From Candidatus Saccharimonadota bacterium (GTDB lineage Bacteria > Patescibacteriota > Saccharimonadia > Saccharimonadales > Saccharimonadaceae), in assembly GCA_003979185.1 (NCBI GenBank), contig RYWJ01000006.1, positions 1-36,944 on the forward strand: a stretch of DNA of 36,944 nt. Direction: 5' to 3'. Shown in pieces: positions 6,621-14,376 of this stretch (within the stretch, counting starts at the first letter, position 1; each line of letters starts with the position of its first letter). The notes below the pieces were generated by a model. The model had not been told where the DNA came from. It ran no database searches and worked only from the letters and a program-made list of their open reading frames with translations. The position numbers were made by a program, and so were the translations under genes.

Positions 6621-7079
6621 ATGAAGAAAAAACTTTTATTGCCTATTATAATTAGTCTTATGGCATTTTTAGGTGGTGCAGTCATTGTCTTTCTAATGAT
6701 GAAACATTTCAAGCTCAGTCCAGAATACTATAATACTGATGGCTTTCATAAAATCGACTCGTCTGAGCTAGAAAGCCTAATCGATCAGAAAAAATCTTTC
6801 GCGCTGTTTATTTACCAGCCCTCTTGTCGAACTTCAGATGACTTTGAGAAAATTCTCGCGGATTTTAGCCAAGAATACCAAGTTAAATTTGAAAAGGTCG
6901 CTTTTTCCGATATTAGGAAGACCGATTTAGTCCCAGGTTTGCAATATTATCCATCTCTTGCCCTCTATCGTAATGGCAAGCTCATAACTTTTATCAAAGC
7001 GGATAGTGACGAGGATTTAAAAATTGTCACCTCTAAAGACAGCTTCACAAACTGGTGGAAAAGATATATTAAAGACTAA
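6621..7079 (+). CDS. Membrane-anchored thioredoxin-like protein with a CxxS site
   Basis: 152 residues with an N-terminal membrane anchor (about 5-27) and a thioredoxin-like domain. Evidence is the strand FALFIYQPSC followed by RTS and a helix, then a YYPSLALYRNGK segment resembling the cis-proline strand and the hairpin after it. The active site reads CRTS, so only one cysteine (69) of the usual CxxC is present; it may act as a monothiol isomerase or reductase partner. It follows the rhodanese-like gene by 2 nt and lacks its own promoter, so the two are co-transcribed and probably work together outside the membrane. Confidence 0.6.
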   Translation: MKKKLLLPIIISLMAFLGGAVIVFLMMKHFKLSPEYYNTDGFHKIDSSELESLIDQKKSFALFIYQPSCRTSDDFEKILADFSQEYQVKFEKVAFSDIRKTDLVPGLQYYPSLALYRNGKLITFIKADSDEDLKIVTSKDSFTNWWKRYIKD

Positions 7080-7153
7080 AGTGATATTCTGCATACTTTT
7101 TGCTGATTATCTGTACAAAATTGGATTTTGCCCTTTATTTTTTGAGCAGTTAG

Positions 7154-7162
7154 TGATATAAT
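7154..7162 (+). promoter_or_regulatory. Extended -10 promoter of tRNA-Lys
   Basis: TGA-TATAAT, 60 nt before the mature tRNA 5' end. No clear -35. Confidence 0.55.
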
Positions 7163-7222
7163 GAAGTGGTAAAAGTTTGGTAATTCCATCATAAAGCATT
7201 ATCAAGGACGTTTTAATAACTT

Positions 7223-7299
7223 GGGTCGGTAGCTCAGCTGGTTAGAGCACCTGCCTCTTAAGCAGGGTGTCGTGGGTTCGATCCCCACCCGACTCACCA
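7223..7299 (+). tRNA. tRNA-Lys (anticodon CTT)
   Basis: Acceptor stem GGGTCGG pairs with CCGACTC. D stem GCTC/GAGC. Anticodon stem CCTGC/GCAGG with loop CTCTTAA, anticodon CTT (Lys). T stem GTGGG/CCCAC, loop TTCGATC. Encoded CCA. Length 77 nt. Confidence 0.97.
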
Positions 7300-7304
7300 A
7301 ATTG

Positions 7305-7328
7305 TAAGCTCTCTGGAGCTTATTTTTT
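7305..7328 (+). terminator. Terminator after tRNA-Lys
   Basis: TAAGCTC, loop TCTG, GAGCTTA, then six T. A textbook intrinsic terminator 6 nt past the CCA. Confidence 0.85.
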
Positions 7329-7425
7329 AGTGCAAAAGACGCTCTATCCCCATAACTCGACTTTTGACAGATTTATTCCTAACTTTCTTGTAACATTCCC
7401 ACCATGCCATTCTTTTTATATTATA

Positions 7426-8538
7426 ATGAAAATCATCATGAATGGCTATCTCGATGTACTCAAAATCGCAATTCTAACCTTCCCTTTCGTTGCTTTCCTG
7501 ATTAGCTTACCATTCATATTAATTCAATATCACAAATATGGTTCTATTTCCTCTTGGAAGGTTGTCGTTCTCTACTCTTTCGTACTCTACCTAACCTGCG
7601 CTTATTTTTTAGTGATTTTACCATTACCTAGTCTTGACGAAGTTGCTCATCTAACTACGCCACGCACCCAGTTCATTCCCTTTCAGTTCATTGGCGAGTT
7701 CATAACGCATACTTCATTCAAACTATTTGATCCTCAAACCTATCTGACCGCCTTATCAGAATCGTACTTCTTTGTGCCAATATACAATATCCTGCTAACG
7801 TTACCATTTGGCGTATACATAAGATATTATTTCCACTACAGCTTTAAGAAAACCGTTCTGTTAACTTTTCTACTAAGTCTTTTCTTTGAGCTTACTCAGC
7901 TTAGTGGATTGTACTTTATTTATCCACGAGGCTATCGTTTATTTGATGTTGACGACTTAATCCTCAATACAAGTGGCGGCATGCTAGGCTACCTTCTTGC
8001 TGCTCCGTTGCTCAAAATTCTACCAGATCGTGCCAAAATTGACGCCGATACGCGGGAAAAAGGCAAAGTAGTTTCTGGCTTCCGTCGCACTACAGCTTTT
8101 GGTTTAGACCTTGCACTATATAGCTTGCTAACCATACCAGTAAACATCTGCTTAGGTTGGTTAGACAACACTATATTTATATTTGTTGCAACCTTAATAC
8201 TTTATTTCTTCATCATTCCTGCCACGTTCAATGGAGCTACTCTCGGCGAGAAATTCCTCAAGCTCAAGATATCCTCCCAATCAGAAGCCACCAATCTCTG
8301 GCAAATTTCTTGGCGTCGCATCCTCTTCGTGATATTGTACATAGCCATCCCACGCTTGGCTATTTTCTTCATCACAATTCTACCGCTTGGAGAAACTAAC
8401 ACAGAAACAATAGCTCTAATTTCCTTAGCAGTCCTCTTTATTTTCTATGGCTTTACGGCGCTTAAATTCCTCTTTACAAACAAACCAATCCTCTACGAAA
8501 AGCTCAGTCATACCAAGTTCTCGAGCACTATAAATTAA
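7426..8538 (+). CDS. VanZ-like / RDD fusion membrane protein
   Basis: About 370 residues, strongly hydrophobic. The N-terminal half has several transmembrane segments and the VanZ-like signature FELTQLSGL ... RLFDVDDLILNTSGGMLGYLL. The C-terminal half begins with RRTTAFGLDLALYSLL and contains NGATLGEKFLKLKI, typical of an RDD domain. VanZ-like proteins are linked to glycopeptide tolerance; RDD domains are membrane modules of mixed function. The frame extends upstream into tRNA-Lys, which cannot be coding. ATG at 7426 or 7438 is the plausible start. TATAAT at 7422-7427 overlaps the first ATG and lies 10 nt before the second, so a near-leaderless mRNA starting at 7438 is possible. A monocistronic gene between tRNA-Lys and murB. 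Confidence 0.75.
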   Translation: MKIIMNGYLDVLKIAILTFPFVAFLISLPFILIQYHKYGSISSWKVVVLYSFVLYLTCAYFLVILPLPSLDEVAHLTTPRTQFIPFQFIGEFITHTSFKLFDPQTYLTALSESYFFVPIYNILLTLPFGVYIRYYFHYSFKKTVLLTFLLSLFFELTQLSGLYFIYPRGYRLFDVDDLILNTSGGMLGYLLAAPLLKILPDRAKIDADTREKGKVVSGFRRTTAFGLDLALYSLLTIPVNICLGWLDNTIFIFVATLILYFFIIPATFNGATLGEKFLKLKISSQSEATNLWQISWRRILFVILYIAIPRLAIFFITILPLGETNTETIALISLAVLFIFYGFTALKFLFTNKPILYEKLSHTKFSSTIN

Positions 8539-8586
8539 CTTCTTGTATTGAGTGGCCAATCTTCTTTCGACCTTATATTGATTTTT

Positions 8587-8636
8587 ATCGTGACCTTATT
8601 GTAGTCTTATTGTAGTCCTAATACAGTCATCACGAT
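8587..8636. repeat. 11-bp tandem repeats framed by an inverted repeat upstream of murB
   Basis: CTTATTGTAGT occurs at 8595-8605 and again at 8606-8616, followed by a degenerate third unit CCTAATACAGT (8617-8627). The array is bracketed by ATCGTGA (8587-8593) and TCACGAT (8630-8636), an exact inverted repeat. It lies just upstream of the murB -10. An 11-bp period places each unit on the same face of the helix, as in an operator array. Confidence 0.5.
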
Positions 8637-8654
8637 CCGTATCATTGTAGAATG

Positions 8655-8663
8655 TGATATAAT
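8655..8663 (+). promoter_or_regulatory. Extended -10 promoter of murB
   Basis: TGA-TATAAT with 10 nt to the ATG at 8674 and no Shine-Dalgarno, so the leader would be only a few bases. Confidence 0.6.
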
Positions 8664-8673
8664 AGTAGATAAT

Positions 8674-9708
8674 ATGCGGATTCGCGAAAATGTACTAATT
8701 TCTAGCTTAACGACTATGCGCCTAGGCGGTCAAGCGCGCTATGTGATCGAAATCGAAACTATTGATGATATTGCAAAAGCCTATAATTTTGCGAAAGAGC
8801 ATAATCTTCCCACTTGGATCATGGGCGGTGGAGCAAATACTCTGAGCCACGATGAAGGCTTCAATGGCGTTATTTTGCTAAATAAGCTCAAAGGCATCCA
8901 AAACATTGCACAAAATGATTGTGCAGTTACCATCAGGAGCATGGGCGGAGAAAAATGGGATGATCTGGTGCAGTACACTTGCGATCTAGGCTATTCTGGG
9001 ATTGAAGCACTGAGTTTGATACCTGGAACCGTTGGCGCCGCGCCCGTACAAAACATCGGTGCGTATGGGCAGGAACTCGCACAGGTTATTAAAAACGTCG
9101 AGGCTTATGATACTCAAGAAGGTAAAATTATCACGCTCCAAAAGTCCGAAATGAAACTAGGTTATCGCAATACACGGTTCAACCACGGCAAAGATGCTGG
9201 GAGATTTTTTATCATCGCCATCACGATTGTTTTGCAGAAAAAAACTCTACAACCACCTTTTTATAATTCACTGCAACGTTATATCGACCAACATCAAGAA
9301 ACCGACTTTTCTCCTCAGAATATACGCCGTATGGTGATTGAGATTCGCAATTCTAAACTACCGGATCCAGATTATATTGCTAGCGCTGGTAGCTTCTTTA
9401 AGAATGTGCGTCTTAGTAAGGATGAGGCCGACAAGCTGACCGACCAAGGTATACCGATGTGGCGCAATGAGGATGGTACTGGCAAGATCAATTCTGGCTG
9501 GCTCATTGAGCAATGTGGCTTGAGTGGCAAAAAGATGCGCGGGATACGCGTCAGCGACAAGGCTTCTCTAGTACTAATCAATGAAGACGCCAAAAGCTAC
9601 GCCGATCTAGATGCAGCGCGTGCAGAGATTATCGGTGCCGTAGCAGAAAAGTTTGGTATCGTCCTCGAACAAGAACCAGTCGAAATGCCAAAAGGAGCAA
9701 AATCATGA
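8674..9708 (+). CDS. murB: UDP-N-acetylenolpyruvoylglucosamine reductase
   Basis: 344 residues, type I MurB. It catalyses the NADPH- and FAD-dependent second step of UDP-MurNAc synthesis in the cytoplasm. The FAD-binding region shows TMRLGGQARY and WIMGGGANTL. LSLIPGTVGAAPVQNIGAYG and YRNTRF are characteristic. The late SAGSFFKN contains the catalytic serine region, and SGWLIEQCGL lies near the end. It is preceded by a near-leaderless promoter and an unusual repeat array. The last codons overlap folD by 4 nt (ATGA), so the two are translationally coupled. Its pathway partner, a MurA-type enzyme, lies 5.7 kb downstream. Confidence 0.95.
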   Translation: MRIRENVLISSLTTMRLGGQARYVIEIETIDDIAKAYNFAKEHNLPTWIMGGGANTLSHDEGFNGVILLNKLKGIQNIAQNDCAVTIRSMGGEKWDDLVQYTCDLGYSGIEALSLIPGTVGAAPVQNIGAYGQELAQVIKNVEAYDTQEGKIITLQKSEMKLGYRNTRFNHGKDAGRFFIIAITIVLQKKTLQPPFYNSLQRYIDQHQETDFSPQNIRRMVIEIRNSKLPDPDYIASAGSFFKNVRLSKDEADKLTDQGIPMWRNEDGTGKINSGWLIEQCGLSGKKMRGIRVSDKASLVLINEDAKSYADLDAARAEIIGAVAEKFGIVLEQEPVEMPKGAKS

Positions 9709-10574
9709 AGATTCTCAATGGCGCAGAAATTGCTGGGTATATGAAAGCCAATCAGGCTCACCAAGTCAAGAGCTTGCGTTCTCGCAAAGTTCATCCTAAG
9801 CTCGTTATCATTCGCGATAGTGACGCTCCAGTTATCTCGAAATATGTCCATCTCAAACAACAATATGGCGAAGATATTGGCGTGCATGTTGAGGATTGGT
9901 TACGTAGTGATGTTTCTACGGCTATTACTGAGGCCAACTCCGACCCTTCCGTGCATGGCATGATTGTGCAGCTGCCGTTACAAAACATGGACAATATTGA
10001 CGAAATATTACAAAATATCGATCCAGCAAAAGATGTTGATGGCTTAGCTACAGATATTCATCACATGAATAACGCTAAAAACGATTATTCATCTGGTGAT
10101 ATATTGCCAAAGGCTTCTAGGCCAGTTTTTGAGTCCGCTACAGCCACTGCGATCAATTGGCTACTCGCTGGCTACGACATCGCCCTTGATAGACTGAAGA
10201 TTGCTCTGGTCGGCCATGGACGACTAGTTGGCAAACCACTGGAGCGAATGTGGACAAGCTCCGGATACGACGTAACAACTTTTGGACGCAAGAACGATTT
10301 GGCCGAACTCAAAAACTACGACTTAATCGTCAGTGCTACTGGTCAACCACACTTAATCAAAGCTACCATGGTGAAGCCTGGCGCCGTAATCATCGATGCT
10401 GGTACTGCTAGTGAAGGTGGTGTCCTGGTTGGCGACGTTGATGACTCAGTGCGCAGTCGTAAAGACCTCATCGCAATCACGCCCAAAATCGGCGGAGTTG
10501 GTCCACTCACTGTAACGACCTTATTTGAGCACGTCTTAATGGCTGCAAATAAAATTGCTGAGCGGCGTAGTTAG
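9705..10574 (+). CDS. folD: Methylenetetrahydrofolate dehydrogenase / cyclohydrolase
   Basis: 289 residues, usual FolD length. The bifunctional enzyme interconverts 5,10-methylene- and 10-formyl-tetrahydrofolate using NADP. Motifs: SKYVHLKQ with the catalytic lysine, GMIVQLPLQ, AKDVDGL (family P-K-D-V-D-G with the first residue changed), the nucleotide-binding VGHGRLVGKPL (family GRSxxVGxP), and a C-terminal TPKIGGVGPLTV. It starts inside the last codons of murB (4-nt overlap). A terminator hairpin follows at 10675-10690. Confidence 0.93.
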   Translation: MKILNGAEIAGYMKANQAHQVKSLRSRKVHPKLVIIRDSDAPVISKYVHLKQQYGEDIGVHVEDWLRSDVSTAITEANSDPSVHGMIVQLPLQNMDNIDEILQNIDPAKDVDGLATDIHHMNNAKNDYSSGDILPKASRPVFESATATAINWLLAGYDIALDRLKIALVGHGRLVGKPLERMWTSSGYDVTTFGRKNDLAELKNYDLIVSATGQPHLIKATMVKPGAVIIDAGTASEGGVLVGDVDDSVRSRKDLIAITPKIGGVGPLTVTTLFEHVLMAANKIAERRS

Positions 10575-10672
10575 AGCTGAACACAGAATAGCGTGGCTCT
10601 ATAGTTCGCACTCAAGCAACTAACTCTAAGGGTATCACGACTCCGTAGCATCTCTGCATCGTCCATGCGTGA

Positions 10673-10692
10673 ATAAGCACTCGGGTGCTTTG
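10673..10692. terminator. Convergent terminator between folD and lepA
   Basis: AAGCAC, loop TCGG, GTGCTT, then a short T-rich tail. The region 10575-10714 contains no gene and the hairpin may serve both converging genes. Confidence 0.5.
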
Positions 10693-10714
10693 TCTAGCAA
10701 AATAGTTTTATACA

Positions 10715-12505
10715 CTAATCTCGCCTGAGCATTACCGTGAAAGCTTCGGCCGGAATATCAATTTTACCAAAACGCTTCATGCGCGCTTTACCACGTTTCT
10801 GCTTTTCAAGCAACTTCGCTTTACGGTCACGATCACCAGTATGAATTTTAACCGTCACATCCTTACGGTATGCACCGATTGTTTCGCGAGCGATAATTTT
10901 CGCACCAATCGCCGCTTGCAAAGCTACTTCATAATTCTGGCGCGGAATTACCTGTTTCAGCTTTTTTGTGATCTCTCGCCCTAAGGCATCCGCCTCTGAA
11001 CGGTGGCACATTAGGCTCAAAGCATCCATGCGATTACCTGCCACCAAAAAGTCCAACCTCACTAAATCCTCTGGGCGATAATCTGAAAGTTCATAATTAA
11101 AGCTAGCATAACCCGAAGTAATTGACTTAAGCTGATCATAGAAGTCAGTCAATAAGTTCGCCATCGGCGCTTCAAAATCAATCACTGCTCTGTCTTCTAT
11201 ATAACTAAGATTCGTCTGATGACCACGTTTCTCATTAATTAGATTTAGTACGCCACCAATCATATTCTGAGGGAGAATGATTTCGCCCTTCACCCAAGGC
11301 TCACGAATTTCCAATATTGTTGATAAATCTGGCAAGTCTGCCGCCGAACGAATATTCAAATCATCACCATCCGTCGTCGTCACTTCGTAATTTGTGGAAG
11401 GATTAGTAATCACTAAATCCAGCTTAAATTCCCGTTCTAAGCGTTCCTTAATAATGTCCATATGTAGCAACCCTAAAAAGCCGATTCTCAGACCAAATCC
11501 TAAGACTGGTGAATTCTCTGGCTCAAAAACCAGCGCCGAATCCGACATAGCTAATTTTTCTACCGCTTCTTTCAAATCATCATACTGATCATTAGAAACT
11601 GGGAAAAATCCCGCATAAACAAATGGTAGGACATTTTTATAGCCTGGTAGTGGCTCCGTGGCGGGATGCTTCGCCAAGGTCACCGTATCGCCCACTTTAG
11701 CCTCGCGTGTAGTTTTAAGGTTTGTGACAATGTAGCCAATTTCTCCAGCTTGCAGATTATCATGCGGAGCCATTTTTGGAGTCAAAGCACCAACTTCAAG
11801 AGCTAAACCATTTGTAGCAGTCGCCATCATTCGAATTTCAGAATTCTTATCAATCTGTCCATCAAAGATTCGCACATACAAAACCACGCCACGGTAATCA
11901 TCGAAATATGAGTCGAAGATCAAGGCACGTGTATCAGAAGTAACACCACCATCATTGAGTTTCCGTGGCTCTGGCGCTTTCTCAACAATCCGATCCAAAA
12001 TCTTCTCAATGTTATAACCAGTCTTAGCCGATACTGGAATAATATCTTCTGTTGCACAACCCAAAAGATTGATAATTTGATTCTGCACTTTTTCAACATC
12101 TGCCGCCGGTAAATCAACCTTGTTAATCACTGGTATGATATATAAATCTTGCTCCAACGCCAAATACACATTCGCCAAAGTCTGCGCTTGAATTCCCTGC
12201 GTCGCATCTACTACAAGTACAGCCGTTTCAACAGCTTGCAGGGATCGTGACACTTCGTAAGAAAAATCTACGTGTCCTGGCGTATCAATCAAGTTGAGTT
12301 GATAGCCCTGCCACTGCATTTGCACTGGCGTCAGTTTGATCGTAATGCCCTTTTCCCGCTCTAAGTCCATTGAATCAAGCAATTGCGACTTCATCTCGCG
12401 ACGCGAAACTGTGTCCGTTAGTTCCATCATACGATCCGCAATTGTGGACTTGCCATGATCAATATGTGCTATAATACAAAAATTTCGAATTTTAGCCTGA
12501 TTCAT
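10715..12505 (-). CDS. lepA: Elongation factor 4 (LepA) GTPase
   Basis: 596 residues, full length for LepA. A ribosome-associated GTPase that remodels stalled or misassembled translation complexes. G motifs: AHIDHGKST (G1), DTPGHVDF (G3) and NKVDLP (G4). The LepA-specific C-terminal domain is recognisable from DRDRKAKLLEKQKRGKARM and IPAEAFTVMLRRD, which separates it from EF-G. TATTAT (12517-12512) lies exactly 6 nt before the ATG and no Shine-Dalgarno is present, predicting a leaderless mRNA. Divergent from tilS across a 55-bp intergenic region. Confidence 0.97.
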   Translation of the reverse strand: MNQAKIRNFCIIAHIDHGKSTIADRMMELTDTVSRREMKSQLLDSMDLEREKGITIKLTPVQMQWQGYQLNLIDTPGHVDFSYEVSRSLQAVETAVLVVDATQGIQAQTLANVYLALEQDLYIIPVINKVDLPAADVEKVQNQIINLLGCATEDIIPVSAKTGYNIEKILDRIVEKAPEPRKLNDGGVTSDTRALIFDSYFDDYRGVVLYVRIFDGQIDKNSEIRMMATATNGLALEVGALTPKMAPHDNLQAGEIGYIVTNLKTTREAKVGDTVTLAKHPATEPLPGYKNVLPFVYAGFFPVSNDQYDDLKEAVEKLAMSDSALVFEPENSPVLGFGLRIGFLGLLHMDIIKERLEREFKLDLVITNPSTNYEVTTTDGDDLNIRSAADLPDLSTILEIREPWVKGEIILPQNMIGGVLNLINEKRGHQTNLSYIEDRAVIDFEAPMANLLTDFYDQLKSITSGYASFNYELSDYRPEDLVRLDFLVAGNRMDALSLMCHRSEADALGREITKKLKQVIPRQNYEVALQAAIGAKIIARETIGAYRKDVTVKIHTGDRDRKAKLLEKQKRGKARMKRFGKIDIPAEAFTVMLRRD

Positions 12506-12511
12506 TATGTT

Positions 12512-12517
12512 ATAATA
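12512..12517 (-). promoter_or_regulatory. Leaderless promoter of lepA
   Basis: TATTAT on the minus strand, 6 nt upstream of the lepA ATG. On the other strand of the same 55-bp interval TTTAAT (12545-12550) lies 10 nt before the tilS ATG, so both divergent genes appear to have minimal leaders. Confidence 0.45.
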
Positions 12518-12560
12518 TTAACATATCTAATCAATTTTAGCAATTTTAATCTGTATAAAT

Positions 12561-13391
12561 ATGGCGAAGATCTTAGCAGTTTCTGGGGGGATTGATTCTA
12601 TGGTGATGTTAGATATCTTCAAGGACGAAGATATTATCGTGGCACATTTTGATCATGGTACGCGCCCCTCCTCGCTAGAGGATGCAACCTTTGTCCGCAA
12701 TCAGGCCGCCAAACATCAGAAAGTTTTCCAAACTGCTCGCAGCGAACTAGGAGAGGGCGCCTCCGAAGAAACCGCCCGCAAAGCTCGTTACCAGTTTCTA
12801 TATGATCTTGCCAACCAGTATCGACCCGCTGAGATCTATACCGCACACCACCTTGATGACCTAATCGAAAGTATTATTATTAATATCATGCGTGGTACTG
12901 GCTGGCGTGGTCTAGCAATTCTTGATACACCCGGTATTCGTCGACCATTTTTAGAGCCAGATCAAACCATGGATAAAAAAGCCATTTGTCTTTACGCCGC
13001 TCAACGTCAGCTCACCTTTCGTGAAGACCCAACCAACTCATCAGATGAATATTTAAGAAATAGAATACGTCACCAGATGAATAATTCCATACAAAAGACC
13101 GCATTATATAGCTTATGGCAAAAACAGAAAGAGCTTAAGCATGAGATTGACGATCTGGTTGCCACGCTCCTGCCCGAAAACCATATCTGGCAGCGTACAT
13201 GGTTTACTAAGCTTGACCAAAATATCGCCCTCGAGCTTTTACGAGCTGGCACCCTACGTGCCCATATTTCGGCAACCCGTCCTCAGCTTGAAAACTTCCG
13301 TCAAGCCATACTTACCTATGCGCCTGGAAAATATTTCAATCTGCCCAATAATCATTTAATTAAGCTTACAAAGACTACGTTTGAACTATGA
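12561..13391 (+). CDS. tilS: tRNA(Ile)-lysidine synthase, short form
   Basis: 276 residues. It converts C34 of the tRNA-Ile(CAU) anticodon to lysidine using ATP and lysine. The PP-loop ATP-binding motif SGGIDS lies at residues 8-13. TAHHLDDLIES and FREDPTNSSDEYLRNRIRH are TilS signatures. The protein ends soon after the catalytic domain and lacks the C-terminal domains of long TilS proteins, as is usual in reduced genomes. There is no Shine-Dalgarno; AT-rich -10-like sequence abuts the ATG. Confidence 0.9.
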   Translation: MAKILAVSGGIDSMVMLDIFKDEDIIVAHFDHGTRPSSLEDATFVRNQAAKHQKVFQTARSELGEGASEETARKARYQFLYDLANQYRPAEIYTAHHLDDLIESIIINIMRGTGWRGLAILDTPGIRRPFLEPDQTMDKKAICLYAAQRQLTFREDPTNSSDEYLRNRIRHQMNNSIQKTALYSLWQKQKELKHEIDDLVATLLPENHIWQRTWFTKLDQNIALELLRAGTLRAHISATRPQLENFRQAILTYAPGKYFNLPNNHLIKLTKTTFEL

Positions 13392-13415
13392 TTTTTATCA
13401 TTTCCAAATCTTCCA

Positions 13416-13424
13416 TGCTATAAT
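13416..13424 (+). promoter_or_regulatory. Extended -10 promoter of the uridylyltransferase gene
   Basis: TGC-TATAAT, 27 nt before the ATG at 13452. A GTGGAG Shine-Dalgarno lies at about 13439-13444. Confidence 0.6.
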
Positions 13425-13451
13425 AGCTGTAACTTAATGTGGAGTTAATAA

Positions 13452-14285
13452 ATGATTACAAAAGCGATTATTCCCGTGGCTGGATGGGGCACCCGTAGGC
13501 TGCCAATTACGAAAGTTATCGAAAAATCAATGTTGCCAGTTGGGAATCGCCCCCTCGTAGATTATTCTGTACAAGAACTGGTGAAAGCTGGCGTGACCGA
13601 TATTTATATGGTCATTTCCAACGTTGAACCCTGCCAAGTCAAAGCTTTCTACCAAGACAACGTCGCACTAAACCAATATCTTGCCGACAGAGGTAAAGGC
13701 GACCGTCTCGAGCTTGCAAAAACTTTGCCAGCAAATGTTAAGGTTCATTATCTTACACAAGATCCATCAGGAAAATATGGCACTGCCGTACCAATTGCTA
13801 TGGTAGTCGAAGAATATAATATTAACGAACCAGTGCTAGTCTTCATGGGTGACGATTTTATCTGGAATCCTAACGGTAAATCCTCTGCCGAGGCTTTGCT
13901 GGAAACCTTAAAATCTGAGGAAGACTCCGCTATTTTTGGTGTCGAGATCCCTCGTGAAGACGTCGAAAAATACGGGGTATTTTCCGTCAAAGATGGCTTG
14001 CTAACTCATGTTGTCGAGAAACCAAAAGCCTCCGAAGCCCCGTCTAATCTAATCAACGTCAGCAAATACATTATGTCGCCAAGCCTACTGCGTGAAGTGG
14101 TTGATTATGTCAATACTCATGATTTTGGACCGAAAGACCAAGAGTATATTATAACCGATCCGATTGATAACTATATTAAGAAAGGTGGCATCATGCACGT
14201 CGCCACTACCGATGGCGAATATCTTGATGGTGGCAGCATTGAGGGGTGGTTACACGCTAACAACGTTGTCTGTCAACAGCCATAA
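13452..14285 (+). CDS. galU: UTP-glucose-1-phosphate uridylyltransferase
   Basis: 277 residues, typical bacterial GalU length. It makes UDP-glucose from UTP and glucose-1-phosphate for envelope glycans. The N-terminal nucleotide-binding signature AGWGTRRLPITKVIEKSMLP has the GxGTRxLPxTKxxxKxMLP pattern. Also seen are VFMGDDF (metal and nucleotide binding), YGVFSVKDG, VEKPKA and a C-terminal YLDGGS. It has its own promoter and Shine-Dalgarno. Its 3' end abuts a long inverted repeat (14306-14359) that could also act as its transcript end. Confidence 0.9.
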   Translation: MITKAIIPVAGWGTRRLPITKVIEKSMLPVGNRPLVDYSVQELVKAGVTDIYMVISNVEPCQVKAFYQDNVALNQYLADRGKGDRLELAKTLPANVKVHYLTQDPSGKYGTAVPIAMVVEEYNINEPVLVFMGDDFIWNPNGKSSAEALLETLKSEEDSAIFGVEIPREDVEKYGVFSVKDGLLTHVVEKPKASEAPSNLINVSKYIMSPSLLREVVDYVNTHDFGPKDQEYIITDPIDNYIKKGGIMHVATTDGEYLDGGSIEGWLHANNVVCQQP

Positions 14286-14305
14286 ACATATTTTCTGCCA
14301 AAAAT

Positions 14306-14359
14306 AATATATCACCAGATGAATAATCCAAAAAAGTTTTATTCATTTGGTGATATATT
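14306..14359. repeat. Long inverted repeat upstream of the XRE-MurA gene
   Basis: 21-bp arms, 14306-14326 and 14339-14359, with a single mismatch (G opposite T in the stem) and a 12-nt loop. The half-site core is TGGTGATATA / TATATCACCA. The right arm covers the expected -35 position (about 14342-14347) of the promoter whose -10 is TAGAAT at 14365-14370. No T-run follows, so an operator is at least as likely as a terminator for the upstream gene. Confidence 0.7.
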
Positions 14360-14361
14360 TA

Positions 14362-14370
14362 TGCTAGAAT
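14362..14370 (+). promoter_or_regulatory. Leaderless promoter of the XRE-MurA gene
   Basis: TGC-TAGAAT ending exactly 6 nt before the ATG at 14377; no Shine-Dalgarno. The upstream inverted repeat overlaps the -35 region. Confidence 0.6.
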
Positions 14371-14376
14371 AGTTGT

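Noticed and set aside
13070..14327. 16-bp match TCACCAGATGAATAAT shared by tilS (13070-13085) and the inverted repeat at 14312-14327
   Set aside because: A match of this length is not surprising by chance in a 37-kb AT-rich window, and in tilS it encodes conserved coding sequence.
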